Of a stretch of DNA of 12,200 nucleotides, positions 7,688 to 12,200 are shown one piece after another; the first letter of the stretch is position 1, and each line of letters opens with the position of its first letter. The DNA comes from Actinomycetales bacterium. GTDB lineage: Bacteria > Actinomycetota > Actinomycetes > Actinomycetales > JAHECE01. The stretch covers positions 1-12,200 of the forward strand of contig JAHECE010000058.1 in assembly GCA_024641895.1 (NCBI GenBank). Reading direction: 5' to 3'. Made by a program: the position numbers and the translations under genes. Under the pieces are notes generated by a model. The model saw only the letters and a list, made by a program, of their open reading frames with translations. It did not search any database and was not told where the DNA came from.

Positions 7688-7700
7688 GGTTGCCCCAACC
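7688..7700. repeat. Palindrome GGTTG-CCC-CAACC
   Basis: A perfect 5-3-5 inverted repeat lies in the glyS-znuA divergent region. It has the same half-sites as the palindrome at 7750-7760 (GGTTG-A-CAACC), 61 bp away centre to centre. Repeated half-sites in a divergent promoter region suggest a protein-binding site, but the binder is not recognised. Confidence 0.4.
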
Positions 7701-7701
7701 T

Positions 7702-7717
7702 ACCGGCCGCGGCCGGT
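7702..7717. repeat. 16-bp perfect palindrome
   Basis: ACCGGCCGCGGCCGGT is its own reverse complement and lies one base past the GGTTG-CCC-CAACC element, in the glyS-znuA intergenic region. It has no loop, so it is more likely a dimeric protein site or chance than an RNA hairpin. The centre also contains overlapping short GC palindromes. Confidence 0.4.
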
Positions 7718-7748
7718 GCTGCGCGCCACGCGGCGTGACGAGCGGATC

Positions 7749-7761
7749 CGGTTGACAACCG
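7749..7761. repeat. Palindrome CGGTTGACAACCG over the znuA -35 element
   Basis: CGGTT-GAC-AACCG is a perfect inverted repeat that contains the whole TTGACA -35 hexamer (7752-7757). Part of it (GGTTGACA, 7750-7757) recurs inverted as TGTCAACC at 7789-7796 inside the start of znuA. A factor bound here would control access to the -35 element. Confidence 0.45.
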
Positions 7762-7780
7762 TTCCCCCCTCTTTGAGAAT
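7752..7780 (+). promoter_or_regulatory. Promoter of the znuA-znuC-znuB-zur-VTT operon
   Basis: TTGACA (7752-7757) is a perfect -35 hexamer. A 17-bp spacer then leads to GAGAAT (7775-7780), which matches TATAAT at four of six positions. The spacing is optimal for a housekeeping sigma factor. Transcription would begin near 7787-7788, at the ATG of znuA, implying a leaderless or almost leaderless message. The -10 element is inside the Zur-box-like sequence. Confidence 0.65.
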
Positions 7781-7788
7781 GGTTCCCA
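7774..7788. promoter_or_regulatory. Predicted Zur operator
   Basis: TGAGAAT-G-GTTCCCA is a 7-1-7 near-palindrome. It agrees at 11 of 15 positions with the actinobacterial Zur consensus as I recall it (TGAAAATGATTTTCA). It covers the -10 hexamer and the expected transcription start, so zinc-loaded Zur would block RNA polymerase. The zur gene is in the same operon, which predicts autorepression. The call rests on sequence match plus context. Confidence 0.68.
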
Positions 7789-8720
7789 TGTCAACCTGGT
7801 CGCGCTCCCGACGTGTCCACGCCGGCCGCGTGGTCGCCCCGGCGGCCCTCGTGGCCGCCGTCGCGCTCGCAGGCTGCGCGGGTCCCTCCTCGGACGGCGG
7901 CACGGACGCCGGGCTCCAGGTGCTCGCCTCGGTCTACCCGGTGCAGTTCGCTGCCCAACGGGTCGGCGGACCACTCGTCGACGTGCGGCTCCTCACCCCG
8001 CCCGGTGCCGAGCCCCATGCCCTCGAGCTGTCTCCCGCCCAGGTCCGAACCGTCGGCGAGGCCGATCTCGTGGTCTACGTCAGCGGCTTCCAGGCTGCCG
8101 TCGACCAGGCCGTGGCAGCCCGCCGTCCGCCGCATGTCGTCGACGCCGTGGCCTCCGGCGTCGTCGATCGCCCCGCGGACGACACCGACGCCCACGCGGC
8201 CGGCACGATCGACCCGCACTTCTGGCTCGACCCGACCCGGCTGGCCGTCGTCGGCGCGCAGATCGCCGACGAGCTGGCGGCGATCGACCCGGAGCACGCG
8301 GGCGACTACGCGCGCGGCGCGGCCGAGCTGGCTGCCGACCTGGACGGCGTCGACCAGGAGTTCGCGGACGGCCTGGCCAGCTGCCAGAGCGACGTGATCG
8401 TCACGACGCACGCCGCCTTCGGGTACCTGGCGGACCGCTACGGGCTCGAGCAGGTGAGCATCGCCGGGATCGAGCCCGAGACTGAGCCCTCCCCGGCACG
8501 CCTGCGCGAGGTCGCCCGCGCCGTGGAGGACACCGGGGTGACGACGATCTTCACCGAGGTGCTGGTGAGCACCAAGGTTGCAGACGTGCTCGCCGCCGAC
8601 CTCGGCCTCGCCACCGCCGTGCTGGACCCGCTCGGCGGCCAGAGCGACCCGGCGCAGGACTACCTCGACGTGATGCGCTCCAACCTGGACACCCTCGAGG
8701 CGGCGCTGCGCTGTGTCTGA
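7788..8720 (+). CDS. znuA: Zinc ABC transporter substrate-binding lipoprotein
   Basis: The protein captures zinc (possibly also manganese) outside the membrane and delivers it to ZnuB. The 310-aa product has a signal peptide ending in the lipobox ALAGC with C30. The cluster A-I binding-protein fold follows from VLASVYPVQFAAQRVGG (45-61). The expected metal ligands are H77 in PGAEPHALE, H144 in DPHFWLDP, H208 in THAAFGYL and D280 in LDPLGG. The long His-rich loop typical of Gram-negative ZnuA is missing; only DDTDAHAAG (131-139) occupies that place. ATG 7788 is chosen because the promoter puts the transcription start there. An in-frame ATG at 7779 would add three residues but lies inside the -10 element. 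The gene starts a zinc operon and its start overlaps the predicted Zur box. Metal choice is inferred mainly from zur linkage. Confidence 0.93.
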   Translation: MSTWSRSRRVHAGRVVAPAALVAAVALAGCAGPSSDGGTDAGLQVLASVYPVQFAAQRVGGPLVDVRLLTPPGAEPHALELSPAQVRTVGEADLVVYVSGFQAAVDQAVAARRPPHVVDAVASGVVDRPADDTDAHAAGTIDPHFWLDPTRLAVVGAQIADELAAIDPEHAGDYARGAAELAADLDGVDQEFADGLASCQSDVIVTTHAAFGYLADRYGLEQVSIAGIEPETEPSPARLREVARAVEDTGVTTIFTEVLVSTKVADVLAADLGLATAVLDPLGGQSDPAQDYLDVMRSNLDTLEAALRCV

Positions 8721-8729
8721 GGTGATGCC

Positions 8730-9521
8730 GTGCCTGACGTGATCCGAGCCGCAGACGTCCGAGTCCGCCTCGGGCAGTCCCTCGTCGTGCGCGGCGTCGA
8801 CCTCACCCTGAGCGACGGCGAGGCCGTCGCCGTCATGGGCGCCAACGGATCCGGGAAGTCCACCCTCGTGCGCGCCCTCGTCGGGATCCTGCCCATCGAG
8901 AGCGGCACCGTCGACATCTTCGGCGCCCGACTGGTCCCCTCCGGGCGCGGGCTGCCCTGGCACCGGACGGGTTACGTCCCCCAGCGGGTGAGCGCCGCAG
9001 GTGGCGTCCCGGCGACCGCCCTCGAGGTCGTCACCTCCGGCCTGCTGTATCGCGGTCGTCTCCGCCCGCCGCGGAACGCCCATGCCCTCGCCCTCGACGC
9101 GCTGGACGAGGTCGGCCTCGCCGGCAGGGCCGGCAGCAGCGTCCGGGCGCTCTCGGGCGGACAGCAGCAGCGCGTGCTGATCGCCCGCGCCCTGGTGCGC
9201 CGACCCGATCTCCTGCTGCTCGACGAGCCCGTCGCGGGCGTCGACCGGCCCAGCCAGGTGGCGTTCGCGCGGACCCTTGCCGCGCTCGTCGAGCGGCGGG
9301 TCACCGTGCTGATCGTGCTTCACGAGCTCGGCACGTTCGCGCCGCTGATCGGCCGCACCGTGGTCCTCCGGCACGGCGTCGTGGTGCACGACGGCCCGCC
9401 GCTGCCGCCCGCCCGCGGCCACGACGCACCCGACCACGTGCACCTGCACCCCTATGTCGACGTGCCCGGCGGGCGCGACGTGCGCGCGCTCACGGAACCC
9501 AACCTGGGGAGCCAGCAATGA
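8730..9521 (+). CDS. znuC: Zinc ABC transporter ATP-binding protein
   Basis: This is the cytoplasmic ATPase that powers ZnuB. The 263-aa product has Walker A GANGSGKST (37-45), Q-loop GYVPQR with Q85, ABC signature LSGGQQQRVLIARAL (141-155), Walker B LLLLDEP (161-167), D-loop AGVDRP (169-174) and switch histidine H198 in VLHELG. The length is normal for the family. The C-terminal tail HDAPDHVHLH (231-240) carries four histidines beyond the core and could bind zinc. The start is a GTG 9 bp after the znuA stop, with GAGGTG at 8719-8724 as ribosome binding site. The end overlaps znuB by ATGA. Confidence 0.95.
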   Translation: MPDVIRAADVRVRLGQSLVVRGVDLTLSDGEAVAVMGANGSGKSTLVRALVGILPIESGTVDIFGARLVPSGRGLPWHRTGYVPQRVSAAGGVPATALEVVTSGLLYRGRLRPPRNAHALALDALDEVGLAGRAGSSVRALSGGQQQRVLIARALVRRPDLLLLDEPVAGVDRPSQVAFARTLAALVERRVTVLIVLHELGTFAPLIGRTVVLRHGVVVHDGPPLPPARGHDAPDHVHLHPYVDVPGGRDVRALTEPNLGSQQ

Positions 9522-10477
9522 CGCCCGACGCCGGCACCTCTGCGACGGCGGCCGGCACGGCGTGGACCGCCGTGCGGGACGCCGTCGCCGGTCTCCTCAG
9601 CGACCCGCTGATGCAGAGGGCGCTGGTGGCCGCCGTGCTCGTCGGGCTCGTCGCGCCCGTGGTCGGCACCTACCTCGTCCAGCGTCGCCTGTCCCTGCTG
9701 GGCGACGGCATCGGGCACGTCGCCCTCACCGGTGTGGCCCTGGGCTGGCTCGTCGGCAGCGCAGCAGGTCTCGTGCCCCGCGACACCCTCGCGATTCCCG
9801 GGGCCGTCGTGGCGGCGCTCCTCGGCGCGATCCTCATCGAGGTCGTCAGCGAGCGGGGCGGGACCAACGGCGACGTCGTGCTCGCACTGCTCTTCTACGG
9901 GGGCATCGCCGGAGGCGTCCTCCTCATCGGCCTGGCCGGTGGGTCGAGCGCCACGCTCACCGCCTATCTCTTCGGCTCGATCTCGACCGTGAGCACCGGC
10001 GACATCGCGCTCACCGTGGCACTGGGGGTCCTGATCCTGGCCGTCGGGATCGGCCTGCGAGCAGCACTGTTCACGGTCTCCCAGGACGCCGAGTTCGCCC
10101 GGGCCAGCGGGCTGCCGGTCCGAGCCCTGAACATCGCCGTCGCAGTGGTCGCCGCCCTCACGGTGACCGTGGCGATGCGCGTGGTCGGCGTGCTGCTCGT
10201 CAGCGCCCTGATGATCGTCCCCGTGGCGATCGCGCAGATCGTGACGACGTCCTTCCGTCGCACGATGAGCACCGCGATGGCCATCGGCGTCGGGGTGTGC
10301 GTGACCGGGCTCGTCATCACCTATTGGCACAACGTCAGCCCCGGAGCGACGATCGTGGTGATCGCGATCGCCGTGTACGCCGTCGTCGCCCTCGCCGCCG
10401 GCCTCCGGCGCCGCCCCGAGGGCGACCCCCACCCCGACCAGGCCGACGACGTCGACCTGGTCACGGAGGCGACATGA
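9518..10477 (+). CDS. znuB: Zinc ABC transporter permease (ABC-3 family)
   Basis: This membrane channel subunit works with ZnuA and ZnuC. The 319-aa product has about eight hydrophobic helices between residues 34 and 296. The ABC-3 hallmarks are RALVAAVLVGLVAPVVGTYL (34-53), the cytoplasmic segment RRLSLLGDGIGHVALTGVAL (56-75), FYGGIAGGVLL (126-136), and the conserved coupling part SQDAEFARASGLPVRALN (188-205). MRVVGVLLVSALMIVPVA (220-237) follows. The polar C-terminus is Asp-rich. The ATG overlaps the znuC stop by 4 bp and the stop overlaps the zur ATG by 4 bp, so the three genes are translationally coupled. Zn versus Mn specificity cannot be read from the permease alone. Confidence 0.94.
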   Translation: MTPDAGTSATAAGTAWTAVRDAVAGLLSDPLMQRALVAAVLVGLVAPVVGTYLVQRRLSLLGDGIGHVALTGVALGWLVGSAAGLVPRDTLAIPGAVVAALLGAILIEVVSERGGTNGDVVLALLFYGGIAGGVLLIGLAGGSSATLTAYLFGSISTVSTGDIALTVALGVLILAVGIGLRAALFTVSQDAEFARASGLPVRALNIAVAVVAALTVTVAMRVVGVLLVSALMIVPVAIAQIVTTSFRRTMSTAMAIGVGVCVTGLVITYWHNVSPGATIVVIAIAVYAVVALAAGLRRRPEGDPHPDQADDVDLVTEAT

Positions 10478-10890
10478 CCCTGCGCATGACCCGGCAACGA
10501 GCCGCCGTCACCGAGCTCCTCGACGACATCGACGACTTCCGAAGCGCGCAGCAGCTCCACGAGCTGCTGCGCGGGCGTGGCGACGCCGTCGGCCTCGCCA
10601 CGGTGTACCGCACCATGCAGGCGCTGGCCGACGCCGGTGAGGTCGACGTCCTCCGGTCCGCCGACGGCGAGTCCCGGTACCGGCGATGCCGCGAACGGGG
10701 CCACCACCACCACCTCGTCTGCCGTTCGTGCGGCGCGACGGTGGAGCTGGCCGCAGACGTCGTCGAGCGGTGGGCCCGGCAGGTCGGTGCCGACTACGGC
10801 TTCGCCGACATCGATCACACGGCCGAGCTGACGGGGATCTGCAGCGCCTGCGCGGCTCGGCAGCGCAGCGCCGCCGAGGCGGCCCGTTGA
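10474..10890 (+). CDS. zur: Zinc-responsive Fur-family repressor
   Basis: The protein is predicted to bind operators when loaded with zinc and repress zinc uptake. The 138-aa product has the Fur winged helix, MTRQRAAVTELLDDIDDFRS (5-24), followed by LATVYRTMQALADAGEVDVL (41-60), the recognition-helix region. The structural zinc site is C83-x2-C86 with C123-x2-C126. The sensing site is suggested by C72 (RYRRCRE) and the run HHHH at 77-80; the Cys at this place fits Zur better than ferric-uptake Fur. H115 is a further likely ligand. ATG 10474 has GGAGG 4 nt upstream and overlaps znuB by ATGA; ATG 10486 is a weaker alternative. The gene is co-transcribed with its presumed targets, and a matching operator sits at 7774-7788. 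Zur, not Mur or Fur, is inferred from residues and neighbours. Confidence 0.92.
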   Translation: MTLRMTRQRAAVTELLDDIDDFRSAQQLHELLRGRGDAVGLATVYRTMQALADAGEVDVLRSADGESRYRRCRERGHHHHLVCRSCGATVELAADVVERWARQVGADYGFADIDHTAELTGICSACAARQRSAAEAAR

Positions 10891-11549
10891 TCGGGGCCCT
10901 GTGCCCTCTGAGCGCGGTGGGCACGGCGGCGACCCGGGTGGCCGGTGGACCGCTTCCGTTCGACGAGGCCGGCGACGTCGTCTCCGCCTACCGGCTGGAC
11001 GGCTCTCCCTTCGCGATCGTCGTCGTCGGCCTGTTCGTGATCGTGCTCCTGCGGGCCCAGGCGACCTACTGGCTCGGCAGGGGCCTCGCCGCGGGCACCA
11101 TCAAGGCGGGCTTCGCGGACGCGCTGCGACGGCGACTGACCAGCCCGGCCTTCGCCAGGGCTGTGCGCCTCCTGCACCGCTGGGGCCCATTCGCGGTGAC
11201 GCTCTGCTTCCTGACGATCGGCGTCCAGACGATGGTCAATCTCGCCGCGGGGCTCGGCCGGATGCCCTTCGGCCGCTACACCCTCGCCATGGTCCCGGGC
11301 TGCGCGGCATGGGCCTTCATCTACGCCACGGTCGGTCTGACGGCGTTCTACTCGGCCGTGGCCGCGGCGGCCGGCTCACCGTGGGCGATCGCGGTGATCG
11401 CGGCACTCATCCTCGCCGCCGCGCCGCTCGCAGTCAGGCTGCACCCGCGACGTGCGGCCCGGCGCACGGCGCAGGTGACCACGAAGCCCTCGGTCCCGCC
11501 GACGGGGCCGAGGGGTGGCCCTCAGCGGCCCGGTGCCGGGCCGGTCTAG
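10887..11549 (+). CDS. VTT/DedA-like small membrane protein
   Basis: The 220-aa product has four or five hydrophobic helices (about 40-56, 98-120, 132-155, 165-184) and a basic, Pro/Gly-rich tail. The block [20 protein letters not shown] (117-136) followed by [13 protein letters not shown] resembles the second half of VTT (DedA/SNARE-associated) domains. The usual arginines of the RF-x-P-x-x-R-T motif are absent: the matching segment is FLTIGVQT (108-115). DedA-family proteins include undecaprenyl-phosphate translocases, and uppS lies next door, but this diverged member may do something else. The start is unsure. TTG 10887 overlaps the zur stop (TTGA) and has GAGG 7 nt upstream; GTG 10917 is the next option. 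It is the last gene of the zinc operon. Its stop overlaps the uppS stop. Family assignment is moderate. Confidence 0.72.
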   Translation: MIGALCPLSAVGTAATRVAGGPLPFDEAGDVVSAYRLDGSPFAIVVVGLFVIVLLRAQATYWLGRGLAAGTIKAGFADALRRRLTSPAFARAVRLLHRWGPFAVTLCFLTIGVQTMVNLAAGLGRMPFGRYTLAMVPGCAAWAFIYATVGLTAFYSAVAAAAGSPWAIAVIAALILAAAPLAVRLHPRRAARRTAQVTTKPSVPPTGPRGGPQRPGAGPV

Positions 11550-11554
11550 CCCGG
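11536..11554. terminator. Hairpin over the shared stop codons of the VTT and uppS genes
   Basis: CCGGGC (11536-11541) and GCCCGG (11549-11554) form a six-pair stem. The 7-nt loop holds most of the CTAG that carries both stop codons. It is the only structure available to end two convergent transcripts here. No T-tract is present on either side, so efficiency as an intrinsic terminator is doubtful. Confidence 0.35.
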
Positions 11555-12200
11555 GTTCACGGCGTCGACGGCGCCACCGTAGCGCCGGTCCCGGCGCGCG
11601 TAGGTCTCGACGGCGCTCCACAGGTGGCGGCGGTCGACGTCGGGCCACGGTTCGTCGAGAAAGACGAACTCCGCGTAGGCCGACTGCCAGAGCAGGAAGT
11701 TCGAGGTCCGTTGCTCCCCGGAGGTGCGCACGAAGAGGTCGACGTCGGGCATGTCCGGCTCGTCCAGGTACTTCGCGATCGTCCGTTCGTCGACCCTTCG
11801 CGGGTCGAGCCGTCCGGCGGCGACCTCCTGGGCGATCGCCCGCGCCGCATCGGCCAGCTCGGCACGGCCGCCGTAGTTCACGCACATCGTCAGCGTGCAC
11901 ACCGAGTTGCCGGCCGTGAGCTCTTCGGCCGCCTCGAGCTCAGCGATGACGCTGCGCCAGAGCTTGGGGCGCCTGCCCGCCCAGCGGATCCGCACCCCCC
12001 ACTCGTTCATCTCGTCCCGGCGACGGCGCAGCACCTCCTTGTTGAAGCCCATCAGGAACCGCACCTCCTCCGGCGACCGCTTCCAGTTCTCCGTGGAGAA
12101 CGCGTAGGCGCTGAGGTGGGTGACGCCGATCTCGATGGCCCCGGCGACGACGTCGATCAGCGAGGCCTCCCCCGCTTTGTGGCCCTCGATCCGCGGTAGG
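11546..12200 (-). CDS. uppS: Isoprenyl (undecaprenyl/decaprenyl) diphosphate synthase, N-terminus outside window
   Basis: This cis-prenyltransferase builds the polyprenyl diphosphate that becomes the lipid carrier for cell-wall synthesis. The visible 217 residues run in frame from the window edge to TAG 11548-11546. Family blocks in order are [10 protein letters not shown], the motif [20 protein letters not shown] with the conserved Asn-Trp, [18 protein letters not shown], and [20 protein letters not shown] continuing to [17 protein letters not shown] is the pyrophosphate-binding segment. About 35-45 N-terminal residues, including the DGNGRW motif and its catalytic Asp, lie beyond the window. 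An ATG at 12064 is internal and is not the start. Product chain length (C50 or C55) cannot be told. By comparison with mycobacterial gene order, recO may lie upstream, but it is not visible. Confidence 0.95.
   Translation of the reverse strand, partial: LPRIEGHKAGEASLIDVVAGAIEIGVTHLSAYAFSTENWKRSPEEVRFLMGFNKEVLRRRRDEMNEWGVRIRWAGRRPKLWRSVIAELEAAEELTAGNSVCTLTMCVNYGGRAELADAARAIAQEVAAGRLDPRRVDERTIAKYLDEPDMPDVDLFVRTSGEQRTSNFLLWQSAYAEFVFLDEPWPDVDRRHLWSAVETYARRDRRYGGAVDAVNPG

Noticed and set aside
5258..7738. 826-codon plus-strand open frame antisense to glyS and the YibE/F gene
   Set aside because: Its translation is low-complexity and rich in Arg, Asp, Gly and Val with no family motif, while the opposite strand encodes clear conserved proteins. 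It is a typical high-GC shadow frame.
7604..7787. T-box or other riboswitch ahead of glyS
   Set aside because: The 184-bp gap shows no specifier loop, T-box sequence or terminator/antiterminator pair; only short GC hairpins are present.
7791..9518. 575-codon minus-strand open frame antisense to znuA and znuC
   Set aside because: It has no recognisable domain and mirrors the codon pattern of the two zinc genes.
1..12200. Mobile element, prophage, CRISPR or tRNA gene
   Set aside because: No transposase, integrase, repeat-spacer pattern or cloverleaf was seen on either strand, and base composition looks even across the window.

Overview
The window comes from a very GC-rich actinobacterium. Evidence is the strong G/C third-position bias, GTG/TTG starts, tightly overlapping genes, and a gene order (glyS, then zinc uptake and zur, then uppS) that recalls the glyS-zur-uppS neighbourhood of Mycobacterium and the znuACB-zur locus of Streptomyces. 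The protein style would fit a Cellulomonas-like member of the Micrococcales, but that placement is inference. All genes are chromosomal housekeeping or nutrient-uptake genes. I see no mobile element, CRISPR array, tRNA or rRNA.

Region 1 (1-3776) is a starch/maltodextrin block. The C-terminal part of a LacI-family regulator (plus strand, cut by the window start) converges on two minus-strand GH13 genes. The first transcribed is a lipoprotein alpha-amylase. It is followed, with overlapping or abutting ends, by a cytoplasmic GH13 alpha-glucosidase. A simple reading is that surface amylase cuts starch, oligosaccharides are imported by a transporter outside the window, and the glucosidase releases glucose inside the cell.

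Region 2 (3777-7603, minus strand) looks like one operon: glyS (glycyl-tRNA synthetase), a YibE/F-family multi-pass membrane protein with a His-rich N-terminus, and a DusB-type tRNA-dihydrouridine synthase. Gaps are 21 bp and then a 4-bp GTGA overlap.

Region 3 (7604-11549, plus strand) is a divergent zinc-acquisition operon: znuA (lipoprotein), znuC (ATPase), znuB (permease), zur (Fur-family repressor) and a small VTT/DedA-like membrane protein, joined by ATGA, ATGA and TTGA overlaps. Its promoter has a consensus TTGACA -35 element, and a Zur-box-like 15-mer covers the -10 element and the znuA start. This predicts zinc-dependent autorepression of the whole operon. The 184-bp glyS-znuA intergenic region is rich in inverted repeats.

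Region 4 (11546 to the end, minus strand) is uppS (cis-prenyl diphosphate synthase), cut by the window end. Its stop codon overlaps that of the VTT gene inside one CTAG, within a small hairpin.

Most of the window is recognisable core biology. The least explained items are the YibE/F protein, the diverged VTT protein between zur and uppS, and the palindrome-rich glyS-znuA intergenic region. No stretch longer than 300 bases lacks a gene; the largest gaps are about 209 bp (3568-3776) and 184 bp (7604-7787).
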